From NCBI RefSeq assembly GCF_900114455.1, contig NZ_FOTC01000004.1:89964-153963 (forward strand): a stretch of DNA of 64,000 nt, in the 5' to 3' direction. The position numbers and the translations under genes are program-made. The notes beneath the pieces are model-generated. The model did not search any database and was not told the origin of the DNA. It was given only the letters and a program-made list of their open reading frames with translations. Source of the DNA: Halogranum rubrum (GTDB taxonomy: Archaea > Halobacteriota > Halobacteria > Halobacteriales > Haloferacaceae). The first letter of the stretch is position 1, and the number at the start of each line of letters is the position of its first letter. This document shows, piece after piece, positions 52,235-61,184 of the stretch.

Positions 52235-55123
52235 ATGACAGAGCACACCAAGACCGTCTCGGAAGCGTCGCGCTCGCTGGCGGGTGAGTGGCGGTTCTCG
52301 CTGGATGCCGACGACGTGGGCCTCGACGAACGGTGGTTCACCTCGGCGTTGGGCGACACGATACGCTTGCCCGGGACGACAGACGAAGCGAAGAAGGGCG
52401 AACCGAAGTCGACACGCGAACCGAACCACCTCACACGAACTCACCCGTACGAGGGTCCCGCGTGGTATCAGCGACGAGTGACGGTTCCCGAGCGATGGGC
52501 CGGGAGGCGACTCACGCTGACGCTCGAACGAACCCGGTCGACGCGAGTCTGGGTCGACGACACCGAAGTCGGCCGCTGTGACTCGCTCTCGACGCCACAG
52601 GAGTACGACCTCACCGACGCGCTCGAACCCGGTGAGCGGTTGCTGACGATTCGCGTCGACAACGACTCGTCGGTCCTGTCGTTACCGGGCGTCCAGCGGT
52701 CGCATATGGCGACGGAACACACGCAGACGAACTGGAACGGTATCGTCGGCGACATCCGACTAGCGGCGACGCCGCTCGTGTGGGTCGAAGACGTGCGTGT
52801 GACGCCAGACACTACCGGTGTCGCACAGGTCGACGTCACGCTCGGAAACCGAACCGACGAGGCAGTCGACGGCCGTCTCTCGCTCGCCATCGCCGACAAG
52901 TTCGACAGAGAGAATGCACCGACAGACTCGGACGAACCGGGTGAATTACTCGAAACGAGTACGGCGGTGACCGTCGAGGCGATGTCGACCGAGACACCCG
53001 AATCCGCGGCGTCAACCACAGTCTCGCTGACGTGTGACCTCGGCGACGACCCGGCCCGCTGGGACGAGTTCGCACCCGTGTCGTACAGCCTGTCGGTTCG
53101 ACTGGAGGCGACGCTGCCTGCCAGCGACGGCGAATCGCGAGTGACGCACTCGAAGACGACGCCGTTCGGTGTCTGTGATTTCGACACCGAGGCGACGAAG
53201 TTCGTCGTCAACGACCGGACGACGTTCCTGCGCGGCAACGTCGACTGCTGTATCTTCCCGGAGACGGGCTACGCGCCCACGACTCGGGCGGCCTGGCGTG
53301 ACGTGTTCGAGACGGCGCGCGAGTACGGTCTCAACCACTACCGCTTCCACAGTTGGTGCCCGCCGGCGGCCGCCTTCGAGGCTGCCGACGAACTCGGCGT
53401 CTACCTCCAACCCGAACTACCCTTCTGGAACAGTGAGACGGCTCTCGAAGACGAGGAGTCGCGCGCGTTCTACCGCGCCGAGGCCGAGCGCATCCTCGAC
53501 GCGTACGGCAACCATCCCTCGTTCGTCATGTTCGCACTCGGGAACGAGTTGTGTGGGAGCCACGAGGCGATGGTCGGACTCGTCGACCACTGCCGTGAGT
53601 ACGACGGCCGGCCGCTGTACGCGATTGGCGCGTACAACTTCCTCAGCGAGTCGACGGTGACGGAGACGGACGACTACTGGATCACCGCGTCGGCACCGTC
53701 GGTCCGAGACGACGCCGACAGCGAACGGCGACTCGTCCGTGCGGCCGAACTCGACGAGCGGTCGCCGTCGACGACCCGAGACTACGACGACGTCGTCGAC
53801 GATATCCCGATTCCCGTCGTCTCACACGAGATCGGACAGTACCAGTTCTATCCCGACTTCACCGAACTGCCGAAGTACACCGGCGTGCTCCGTGCCCGCA
53901 ACCTCGAACTCGTCCGCGACCACTTGGAAGCACACGGGATGCTCGACCGTGCGGCCGAGTTCGCGCACGCTTCGGGGCGACTCGCGCTTCGGTGTTACCG
54001 CGAGGACGTCGAGGCGACGCTCAGAACGAAGCAACTCGGGGGGTTCCAACTGCTCGCGCTCCAAGACTTCCCCGGCCAGGGGACCGCACTCGTCGGCATC
54101 CTCGACTCGTTCATGGACTCGAAAGGTGTCGTCACGCCCGAGACGTGGCGGAACTTCTGTGGGCCGACCGTCCCGCTCGCACGGATGGACGCACGGACCT
54201 GGGAGACAGACGAGATGTTCGTCGCGACACTCCAACTCGCACACTACGGACCGTCGGCGCTCACGGGTATCGACACCCGCTGGTCGCTCCGTACTGCAGA
54301 CGGTGAGACTGTCGCCTCGGGGACGGTCGTCCCGACGGACGTCCCGCAGGGGACACTGACCGACCTCGGACGAGTCGAAGTCGACTGCGGCGGCGTCGAC
54401 GCTCCGGAGTCACTCTCGTTCGAGATGTCGGTGACGTGTGCCGAGTGTGACCTCGACGTTCAAAACCAGTACGACGTGTGGGTCTACCCGGAGGACGCAT
54501 CGGAACCTGTCGTCTCGGAACCGAACACCGACGAGCCAACTGCCGACGAGTCGAGCGTGGGAGGGCCGAGCGACGGCGGAGACGGAGTCGTCGTCAGCCG
54601 AGCGTTCGACGACGCGACACGGGCGCTGTTGGCGGAGGGAGAGAGCGTCCTCCTCGTCCCGGAACACGACGACCTTCGGTACGCCGTCGACGGGACGTTC
54701 CAGCCGGACTTCTGGTCGTACGCCCTGTTCAAGCGGCGAGCACCGCCGGGAACGATGGGGCCGACCTTCGACGCGACACACCCACTGTTCGCCTCGTTCC
54801 CGACCGATGACCACGGCGACTGGCAGTGGTGGCATCTCCTGAAGCACTCTCGGCCAATCGTCCTCGACGACGCACCCGACGAGTACGACCCGCTCGTCCA
54901 GATGGTCGACAACATCGAGCGCAATCAGAAGCTCGGACTCGTCTTCGAGACGGCCGTCGGCGACGGCAACCTCCTCGTCTGTGCTATCGACCTCTTCGAC
55001 TGTGGAGACGAAGCATCTGCCCGGCAGTTCTACGACGCGTTGACGAGTTACGCGGCGTCGCCGGCGTTCGACCCGGACGACACCGTGCCCGAAGCGGTGT
55101 TGACGAAGCTCCTCACCTCGTAG
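52235..55123 (+). CDS. Glycoside hydrolase family 2 (beta-galactosidase / beta-glucuronidase / related)
   Basis: A 962-residue GH2 enzyme. An N-terminal jelly-roll sugar-binding domain (YEGPAWYQRRVTVPERW; TRVWVDDTEVGRCDS), an immunoglobulin-like domain, and a TIM barrel with acid/base Glu438 in ALGNELCGSHE and the nucleophile Glu532 in SHEIGQYQFYPD. An acidic spacer (about 760-790, rich in Asp, Glu and Ser) leads to a C-terminal domain ending near the stop. No signal peptide. GH2 specificity (galactose, glucuronate, galacturonate, arabinose) cannot be told from motifs; pectic galactan or uronide side chains are plausible. A TATA-like CTTATC lies about 33 bases upstream. Confidence 0.9.
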   Translation: MTEHTKTVSEASRSLAGEWRFSLDADDVGLDERWFTSALGDTIRLPGTTDEAKKGEPKSTREPNHLTRTHPYEGPAWYQRRVTVPERWAGRRLTLTLERTRSTRVWVDDTEVGRCDSLSTPQEYDLTDALEPGERLLTIRVDNDSSVLSLPGVQRSHMATEHTQTNWNGIVGDIRLAATPLVWVEDVRVTPDTTGVAQVDVTLGNRTDEAVDGRLSLAIADKFDRENAPTDSDEPGELLETSTAVTVEAMSTETPESAASTTVSLTCDLGDDPARWDEFAPVSYSLSVRLEATLPASDGESRVTHSKTTPFGVCDFDTEATKFVVNDRTTFLRGNVDCCIFPETGYAPTTRAAWRDVFETAREYGLNHYRFHSWCPPAAAFEAADELGVYLQPELPFWNSETALEDEESRAFYRAEAERILDAYGNHPSFVMFALGNELCGSHEAMVGLVDHCREYDGRPLYAIGAYNFLSESTVTETDDYWITASAPSVRDDADSERRLVRAAELDERSPSTTRDYDDVVDDIPIPVVSHEIGQYQFYPDFTELPKYTGVLRARNLELVRDHLEAHGMLDRAAEFAHASGRLALRCYREDVEATLRTKQLGGFQLLALQDFPGQGTALVGILDSFMDSKGVVTPETWRNFCGPTVPLARMDARTWETDEMFVATLQLAHYGPSALTGIDTRWSLRTADGETVASGTVVPTDVPQGTLTDLGRVEVDCGGVDAPESLSFEMSVTCAECDLDVQNQYDVWVYPEDASEPVVSEPNTDEPTADESSVGGPSDGGDGVVVSRAFDDATRALLAEGESVLLVPEHDDLRYAVDGTFQPDFWSYALFKRRAPPGTMGPTFDATHPLFASFPTDDHGDWQWWHLLKHSRPIVLDDAPDEYDPLVQMVDNIERNQKLGLVFETAVGDGNLLVCAIDLFDCGDEASARQFYDALTSYAASPAFDPDDTVPEAVLTKLLTS

Positions 55124-55271
55124 GTCACCCCGCGGTCTGTCGCCACGTAAATATTCGACCGTCGATAGGGGCTCACCGCAGGACGGGTCAGAGAGCCAAC
55201 TAACGTTCGTTCGACGGCCGATAGTCTGCGATGCAGTAACTTGATAACGTATCACGGGATAGTAGTCGACG

Positions 55272-56243
55272 ATGACGGTCAGACTCGCGTTTATCGGTGC
55301 CGGCGGTATCGCTTCGACTCACCTCGACCATCTCGAATCACACGATGGGGCAGACGTCGTCGCAATCTGTGACATCGACGAAGACGTCGCGGCGGCCGCC
55401 GCCGAACCACACGGCGCGTCAGTGTTCACCGACCACCACAGCATGTACGAAGCGGGCGGCTTCGACGCCGTCGTCGTCGGAATTCCGCCGTTCGCACACG
55501 AAGACCAAGAGCGCCTCGCGGCCGAACACGGCGTCGACCTCTTCGTCGAGAAACCGCTCGCACTCGACAGCGAGACGGTTCGCGAAAACGCAGAGGCGAT
55601 AGCGGAAGCCGAAATCCTCACGCAGGTAGGCCACATGACGCGGTACGCCGACTCCGTCCAACGGGCGAAGAGCCTCATCGGCGACCGGACGGTCGCACTC
55701 GTCGACGGCCACTGGTGGTGTGGCATCCCCGGAAACCCGGACCACTGGTGGCGACGGAAGGAGCTCTCGGGAGGACAGGTCGTCGAGCAGGCGACACACA
55801 CGTACGACGTCGTTCGATACTTTGCCGGCGACGTCGAGTCGCTGTCGGCGGTCGGTGGCCACGAAGTCAACGCCGACGAACTCGACTTCGAGGACTCCAC
55901 GTCGGCGTCGATGCGACACGAGACGGGCGCTATCAGTCACGTCTCGGCCACGTCGACCTCGGCGCGGTTCGGTCACGGGTTCCGCCTGTCGGGCGACGGG
56001 TTCTCACTCGAACTCGACATCGGCGAGGACACGCTCGTCGGAACGGTCGACGGCGAACCGGTGGACTTCGAAGGCGACGGTGAGATGTACGGCCCCGAGA
56101 TGGACGCCTTCGTCGACGCAGTCGAGACGCGAGACGCCTCGTTGCTCGAATCACCCTACGACGACGCACGAAAGACGTTCGAGACGACGCTCGCAGTCGA
56201 GGAATCGCTCGCGACGGACGAGCGGCAGGTGATGACGGAGTGA
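55272..56243 (+). CDS. Gfo/Idh/MocA family oxidoreductase, paired with an isomerase
   Basis: A 323-residue oxidoreductase. Rossmann start RLAFIGAGGIASTHLDHL, then LFVEKPLALDSE and a substrate domain with SGGQVVEQATHTYDVVRYF. The stop overlaps the start of the next gene by four bases, so the two products are made together. The pair, an oxidoreductase and a TIM-barrel isomerase, recalls systems that oxidise a sugar at C3 or C5 and then isomerise or eliminate. The donor could be an inositol, a keto-glycoside or a free sugar. Confidence 0.88.
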   Translation: MTVRLAFIGAGGIASTHLDHLESHDGADVVAICDIDEDVAAAAAEPHGASVFTDHHSMYEAGGFDAVVVGIPPFAHEDQERLAAEHGVDLFVEKPLALDSETVRENAEAIAEAEILTQVGHMTRYADSVQRAKSLIGDRTVALVDGHWWCGIPGNPDHWWRRKELSGGQVVEQATHTYDVVRYFAGDVESLSAVGGHEVNADELDFEDSTSASMRHETGAISHVSATSTSARFGHGFRLSGDGFSLELDIGEDTLVGTVDGEPVDFEGDGEMYGPEMDAFVDAVETRDASLLESPYDDARKTFETTLAVEESLATDERQVMTE

Positions 56244-57028
56244 ACTTCACCATCAGCGCGAACACGAACATGGTGTTCGGTGTCGACGACCCCGTCGACG
56301 CCGTCGCGACGGCCGCGGACCTCGGTCTCGACGCCATCGAGTTTTGGGGTATCGACGGCGTCGACACCGAGGCGCTCCGCGAGCGATGTGCCGAACACGA
56401 CGTCGCCGTCTCGGCCTCGACCTGTCTGGGTGTCGCAGCCAACACGCAGGGCGAGGGCCCCGGTATCACCGACCCCTCGCTCCACGACGAGGCCGTCGAC
56501 GACATCGAACGCTCGCTCGAACTGGGGCGAGAAGTCGGCGTCGACGCCCTCGTCGTGACGGTCGGTCCCGAACAGGACGACCTTCCTCCCGGTACGGAAC
56601 ACCGAGCCATCGTCAACGTCCTCCGCGACGCCGCACCGGCCGCAGAGGAGGCGGGTATCGACCTCGTCGTCGAACCGCTCAACCATCCGGTCGACCACGG
56701 CGGCTACTATCTGGACTCGTCGTACGAGGCGTACGAAATAGTCGACGCAGTCGACAGCCCAGCAGTCTCGGTGCTCTTCGACATCTACCACCAACAGATC
56801 ACCGAGGGGAACGTCATCCAGAACCTCACCGAACACGTCGAGTTCGTCGGCTACGTCCACGTCGCGGACGTCCCCGGCCGTCACGAACCCGGTACCGGCG
56901 AACTCAACTACGAACGTATCTTCGAGGCGCTCGACGACGCCGGCTACGACGGCTACGTCGGATTAGAGTACGCCCCGGTCGACGACGCCGCCGAGACAGT
57001 CGAACACGTCTACGATATCGCGCCGTAG
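56240..57028 (+). CDS. Hydroxypyruvate isomerase (Hyi) family / sugar isomerase-epimerase
   Basis: A 262-residue TIM-barrel of the xylose-isomerase-like superfamily. VEPLNHPVDHGGYYL, LFDIYHQQITEGN, HVADVPGRHEPGTGELNY and GLEYAP carry the metal-binding Glu, Asp, Gln/His and Glu of Hyi and OtnI-type isomerases. The start is GTG at 56240, inside the previous stop (GTGA), so translation is coupled. Known members interconvert hydroxypyruvate and tartronate semialdehyde or 2-oxo-tetronates, others epimerise keto-sugars. The substrate is probably the product of the coupled oxidoreductase. Confidence 0.87.
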   Translation: MNFTISANTNMVFGVDDPVDAVATAADLGLDAIEFWGIDGVDTEALRERCAEHDVAVSASTCLGVAANTQGEGPGITDPSLHDEAVDDIERSLELGREVGVDALVVTVGPEQDDLPPGTEHRAIVNVLRDAAPAAEEAGIDLVVEPLNHPVDHGGYYLDSSYEAYEIVDAVDSPAVSVLFDIYHQQITEGNVIQNLTEHVEFVGYVHVADVPGRHEPGTGELNYERIFEALDDAGYDGYVGLEYAPVDDAAETVEHVYDIAP

Positions 57029-57170
57029 TCCGCGGGAGCGTTCACGGGTCCTCTCCGTTCTCGTCATCTCACCGCTCCGACGTCGAGGCCGGGTGTACGC
57101 ACTTGCGGAACTGTTAGCGTGCGAAAGGCGAGGTAGACGAACCTAGCACGAGAGACTCCCAAGCAACAGC

Positions 57171-57178
57171 TATTTTAC
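57171..57178 (+). promoter_or_regulatory. TATA element of the GH4 gene
   Basis: TATTTTAC 29 bases before the ATG at 57203. Confidence 0.6.
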
Positions 57179-57202
57179 ACCGCTCCGAAATGTGACAGGC
57201 GT

Positions 57203-58654
57203 ATGCATCAACTCCAGCGGCGCGAGCACGCTGGCTCGGACACCGCGACGGGCGACGTCAAAATCGGGTACGTCGGCGGCGGAAGTCAGGGCTGGGCGCA
57301 CACACTCATCAACGACCTCGCACAGTGTGAGGACGTCTCGGGGACGGTCGCACTCTACGACGTCGACCACGAGGCGGCGGCGAAGAACGCCGAACTCGGC
57401 AATCGGGTCGTCGAGCAGGAAGGCGCGTCGGGCGAGTGGACGTTCGAGGCACACCGGAGCCTCGAGGAGGCGCTCGACGGCGCAGAGTTCGTCATCTGTT
57501 CGATTCAAGACCCGCCCGACGAGACGTTCGTCCACGACATCGACGTCCCCGCGACGTACGGCATCTATCAGACCGTCGCCGACACCGTCGGCCCCGGCGG
57601 CGTGTTTCGATCACTTCGTGCTATCCCGCAGTACCGACGAATCGCGGCGACGGTCCGAGCGCACTGTCCGGACGCTTGGGTCATCAACTACACCAACCCG
57701 ATGACCGTCTGCACGCGGGCGCTCTACGAGGAGTATCCCGACATCAACGCCATCGGCCTCTGTCACGAAGTCTTCGGGACCCAACGCCTGCTCGCCGAAC
57801 TGGCCGAGAAGTACGTCGCGGAGGCGAACGATGTCTCGGCCGAGGATATCGACGTGAACGTCAAAGGCGTCAACCACTTCACGTGGGTCGACGAGGCGTA
57901 CTGGCAGGGACACGACGTCTTCCAGTACCTCGACGAGGAACTCGCCGCGCGGAAACCGCTCCCCGGCAACGACCCCGGCGACTTCGACGGCGAGTCCTAC
58001 TGGATAAACAACCACCAAGTCGCCTTCGACCTCTACGACACGTTCGGCCTCCTCGGCGCGGCGGGCGACCGTCATCTCGCGGAGTTCGTCCCGTGGTATC
58101 TCGATATCGACGAACCGAGCGAGATTCAACGCTGGGGGATTCGACTTACGCCGAGTTCGGCCCGTGTCGACGACGGCGACGGTCCGGCGAAAATGGAGCG
58201 CTACCTGAGCGGCGACGAGACGTTCGAGTTCAAGGAGTCCGGCGAGGAGGCAGTCGACATCGTCCGCGCGCTTCTCGGTCTCGAACCCCTCAAGACGCAC
58301 GTCAACTACCCCAACGTCGGGCAGACGCCCGACCTGACGGACGGCGCAGTCGTCGAGACGAACGCACTCATCACGGGTGACCGAGTCGCACCGGTGACCG
58401 CCGGGACGTTGCCACCGGAGGTTCGGTCGATGGTTCAGACGCACGTCACCAACCAAGAGACGCTCGTGGCGGCTGGCTTCGCGGGCGACCTGGACCTCGC
58501 GTTTCGGGCGTTCTGCAACGACGCGCTCGTGACCGTCCAACCGGACGAGGCGAAGGCGCTGTTCGCCGAACTCGTCGCCCTCGAACGCGACTACCTGACC
58601 GACTACGACCTCGACGATGCGGCCGTCCTCGACGCCGTCGCCCTCGACGACTGA
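57203..58654 (+). CDS. GH4 glycosidase, probable alpha-galacturonidase (CHEV motif)
   Basis: A 483-residue NAD- and metal-dependent GH4 enzyme. NAD-binding GYVGGGSQGW at 22-31, TNP at 164-166, the metal-site tetrapeptide CHEV at 187-190, and NHFTW (224-228) with the second metal His. GH4 enzymes cleave by oxidation at C3, elimination and re-addition. CHEV in place of CHGH, CHSV or CNVP has been described as specific to alpha-galacturonidases. That fits a rhamnogalacturonan island, since it would free galacturonic acid from short GalA-Rha oligomers after PL11. Cytoplasmic, own TATA element. A role on other alpha-uronides remains possible. Confidence 0.9.
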   Translation: MHQLQRREHAGSDTATGDVKIGYVGGGSQGWAHTLINDLAQCEDVSGTVALYDVDHEAAAKNAELGNRVVEQEGASGEWTFEAHRSLEEALDGAEFVICSIQDPPDETFVHDIDVPATYGIYQTVADTVGPGGVFRSLRAIPQYRRIAATVRAHCPDAWVINYTNPMTVCTRALYEEYPDINAIGLCHEVFGTQRLLAELAEKYVAEANDVSAEDIDVNVKGVNHFTWVDEAYWQGHDVFQYLDEELAARKPLPGNDPGDFDGESYWINNHQVAFDLYDTFGLLGAAGDRHLAEFVPWYLDIDEPSEIQRWGIRLTPSSARVDDGDGPAKMERYLSGDETFEFKESGEEAVDIVRALLGLEPLKTHVNYPNVGQTPDLTDGAVVETNALITGDRVAPVTAGTLPPEVRSMVQTHVTNQETLVAAGFAGDLDLAFRAFCNDALVTVQPDEAKALFAELVALERDYLTDYDLDDAAVLDAVALDD

Positions 58655-58689
58655 CCGACAGACCAGCGACCGTCACGGTCCGGTTACGT

Positions 58690-60045
58690 TTACAGTCCGG
58701 CCACGTTTCGCCAGTTGTAGCCGACGGCCGCGAGTCGCTGTGCCTTCCGATAGTACGGGTGGGCGTATCGCTGGTGAGCGACGTCGCCGTCGGTGGCGTT
58801 CGAGTCACCCCACAGCCTGATTCGACCGTCTTCGGTGTACGTGAGGAACTGTTCGCCGGGGAGGTCGAACAGTTTCGACGGCGGGAACCGAGCCACCCGG
58901 TCGTCGACGTCGCCGAGTACGTCGCCGCGATGGTCGACGACTCGCCCTTCACGGTCGAACATCTCGTAGACGAGTTCGTGGACGCCGTCGCCGTCGAGGT
59001 CAACCGGCAACGTCGAGTAGACGGGGTAGTCGAGCGTGCGTTCGTCGCCGGTGAACACGTCCCACGCGTACTCGCGCATCTCGTCGTACGCGGCGTGTTT
59101 GTTCGCGCCGGCCATCGCGACTCGGCCGCGGTCACCGAGGCGTGCGGTCCACCCGGTGTGCATGTGTCCCTCGTCGAGAGCAGACCAGACTCGCTCACCT
59201 GCCGCATCGTACGTCACGACGCGCGGTGGTTCCTCGGTGTGTGACTCCCGGCAGGTGTAGATGTACCACGTGTCACGCTCGTGGTCGAGCGTCGGTTGGA
59301 CGATGTCGGAGTGTCCCGACCAACTGTCGCGGTCTGCACACCACAACTCCTCGCCGCCGTCGAGTTCGAGCAGTCGCTCGCCCCACAGCACCTCGTCGAC
59401 GCCGTCGTCGTTCACGTCGAGCACCGGACAGAGGTGACTCCCACGGGAACCGGGGTCGTCGCGTGCGAACGTCGTCTCCCAGCGCGGACTCAGGTCGGGG
59501 TTCCACCCCTGAAGCCGCATCTCGCGGTACGTCCCTTGGGCGGTGACCAAGACCGGTTCGCCGTCGGCGTGGCCACCGAAGATGAAGTTCCGGTACGCCA
59601 TGCTCATCGGTTCGTAGGGGTAGTCGGGCCACTCCCACATCCCGGTGCGTTCCCCGGTCGTCGCGTCGATTCGACCGAGGCGGTGGCCCGTGAGGCTGAA
59701 CGGGTGGCTCGGGTCCTCCGTGTCGACGTACCAAATCTCGTCGACGCCGTCCCCGTCGAGGTCGAAGGGGAAGACGGGACAGAACCACACGCCGGGAACG
59801 ATACCCTCGCCTACGTCGTGGGTCCACCGTACGTCCTCGTCGGCCGTGACGAGCGTCAGTTTCAACGTGTCCGTCGGGAGCGTGAAGTGGTTCTGTCCCG
59901 GGTCGACGCCGGGATGGGCGCTGTGGACGCAGAGCAGCGCGTCTTCGCGACCGTCGCCCAGTCTGACCGGTGCTGCCCGCAGTTGTCGGAGTTCGTCTGC
60001 CACCCGGACTTCGTACAACGAATCGAGTGAGATATCGTCGGTCAT
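58690..60045 (-). CDS. Cytoplasmic beta-propeller protein related to rhamnogalacturonan lyases
   Basis: A 451-residue protein of repeated DGDG-type strand-loop units (FPFDLDGDGVDEIWYVD; CPVLDVNDDGVDEVLWGE; LPVDLDGDGVHELVYE), the calcium-binding propeller loops of PL11-like proteins. The end, YYRKAQRLAAVGYNWRN, parallels the PL11 ending YRTGIARQNAGYNQP. It lacks the N-terminal PL11 domain and any signal peptide. It is therefore probably an intracellular lyase or oligosaccharide-processing enzyme of undescribed type. ATG 60045 is chosen from the TATA element about 32 bases upstream. It is divergent from the SMP-30 gene and convergent with GH4. Confidence 0.78.
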   Translation of the reverse strand: MTDDISLDSLYEVRVADELRQLRAAPVRLGDGREDALLCVHSAHPGVDPGQNHFTLPTDTLKLTLVTADEDVRWTHDVGEGIVPGVWFCPVFPFDLDGDGVDEIWYVDTEDPSHPFSLTGHRLGRIDATTGERTGMWEWPDYPYEPMSMAYRNFIFGGHADGEPVLVTAQGTYREMRLQGWNPDLSPRWETTFARDDPGSRGSHLCPVLDVNDDGVDEVLWGERLLELDGGEELWCADRDSWSGHSDIVQPTLDHERDTWYIYTCRESHTEEPPRVVTYDAAGERVWSALDEGHMHTGWTARLGDRGRVAMAGANKHAAYDEMREYAWDVFTGDERTLDYPVYSTLPVDLDGDGVHELVYEMFDREGRVVDHRGDVLGDVDDRVARFPPSKLFDLPGEQFLTYTEDGRIRLWGDSNATDGDVAHQRYAHPYYRKAQRLAAVGYNWRNVAGL

Positions 60046-60073
60046 CCTCTTCCCGTCGGTGCTCCGCGGACGG

Positions 60074-60082
60074 TGATATACC
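60074..60082. promoter_or_regulatory. Shared TATA region between beta-propeller and SMP-30 genes
   Basis: TGATATACC lies 29-37 bases before the minus-strand ATG (60045) and 40-48 bases before the plus-strand ATG (60122). It may serve the minus gene as GGTATATC and the plus gene with a short leader. Confidence 0.5.
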
Positions 60083-60121
60083 TTCCCCACGCGGTGCCCG
60101 CGAGACAGGGGCTACGTTGAT

Positions 60122-61042
60122 ATGGCCACCACGAAAACGAATGGCATGGTACGAATCGAGCGGGTCGCCGACGTCCACGCCGAGACAGGCGAAGGGGCGC
60201 TCTGGCATCCGACCGAGCGACGACTCTACTGGCTCGACATTCCCCGCGGACGGCTCTACCGATACGACCCGGAGACGGACACGAACGAAGTCGCACACGA
60301 GACGGCGGACGGGTCGGCCGTCGGCGGGTTCACCGTGGAGACGGACGGTGCGCTACTCCTCTTCGGTGCCGGCGGCCGCATCCAGCGTTGGGACCCGGCT
60401 ACCGGCGAGGTGAGCACAGTACTGGAGGGAATCGCCGCCGAGTCCGAGAGCCGGTTCAACGACGTCATCGCCGCCCCCGACGGGAGCGTCTTCTGTGGGA
60501 CGATGCCGTCCGAAGACCGCCTCGGGTCGCTCTACCGACTCGGCACGGACGGGTCGATACAGACCGTCGTCGACGACGTCGACATCGCCAACGGGATGGG
60601 GTTCTCGCCCGACGAACGGACGTTCTACTTCACCGAGTCGAACGCACGCCGTATCTACGCGTTCGACTACGACACGGCGAGCGGCGAACTCTCGTCTCGT
60701 CGGACGGCCGTCGAGACACCCGTAGACGAGGGCGTACCCGACGGGATGACCGTCGACGAAGCGGGTGCACTCTGGTCTGCCCGCTGGGGCGGCGGCGTCG
60801 CCGTCCGATACGACCCGAGCGGCGAAGTTCTCGATAGCGTCGACTTCCCCGCGCGGAAAGTCTCCTGCGTCACGTTCGGCGGCCCGGAGTACGACGACCT
60901 CTACGTGACGACCGCACTCGGAGATGGACGTCGGGCGACCGAAGGCGACGGTGCGGGGGCGCTCTTTCGAGTGCCGGGAGTCACGCCGGGCGGCACCCCG
61001 CCGTCGCTATCTGCCGTCGCCTCCCGCGACGAAGCCCGGTGA
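60122..61042 (+). CDS. SMP-30/gluconolactonase/LRE family lactonase
   Basis: A 306-residue six-bladed propeller. ETGEGALWHPTERRLYWLDIP near the N-terminus holds the metal Glu, and SRFNDVIAAPDG, NGMGFSPDERTFYFTES and VPDGMTVDEAGALWSARWGG hold the Asn and Asp ligands, as in regucalcin and sugar lactonases. Haloarchaeal members open xylono- or arabinonolactone. Here it probably hydrolyses the lactone made by the Gfo6-like xylose dehydrogenase or a related enzyme. ATG 60122 is used; an in-frame ATG at 60146 (MVRIERVADV) is nearly as likely. Confidence 0.88.
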   Translation: MATTKTNGMVRIERVADVHAETGEGALWHPTERRLYWLDIPRGRLYRYDPETDTNEVAHETADGSAVGGFTVETDGALLLFGAGGRIQRWDPATGEVSTVLEGIAAESESRFNDVIAAPDGSVFCGTMPSEDRLGSLYRLGTDGSIQTVVDDVDIANGMGFSPDERTFYFTESNARRIYAFDYDTASGELSSRRTAVETPVDEGVPDGMTVDEAGALWSARWGGGVAVRYDPSGEVLDSVDFPARKVSCVTFGGPEYDDLYVTTALGDGRRATEGDGAGALFRVPGVTPGGTPPSLSAVASRDEAR

Positions 61043-61152
61043 GCCGTCACCCGACGATGCGGTCGAAGCGCGAGGACGGCACGTCCTCACTCCCCACCTT
61101 CGGCCATCTCCGACTTCGCGGACTGGTCGTACGCGGTCGATGTTGCAAAAGA

Positions 61153-61160
61153 ACTATATG
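61153..61160 (+). promoter_or_regulatory. TATA element of the second family-5 binding protein gene
   Basis: ACTATATG about 28 bases before the ATG at 61185. Confidence 0.6.
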
Positions 61161-61184
61161 GTAGATTGTGACACATAGACATGC

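Noticed and set aside
57611-58540. Minus-strand open frame opposite GH4
   Set aside because: Antisense shadow of the GH4 gene, whose NAD, CHEV and NHFTW motifs are intact.
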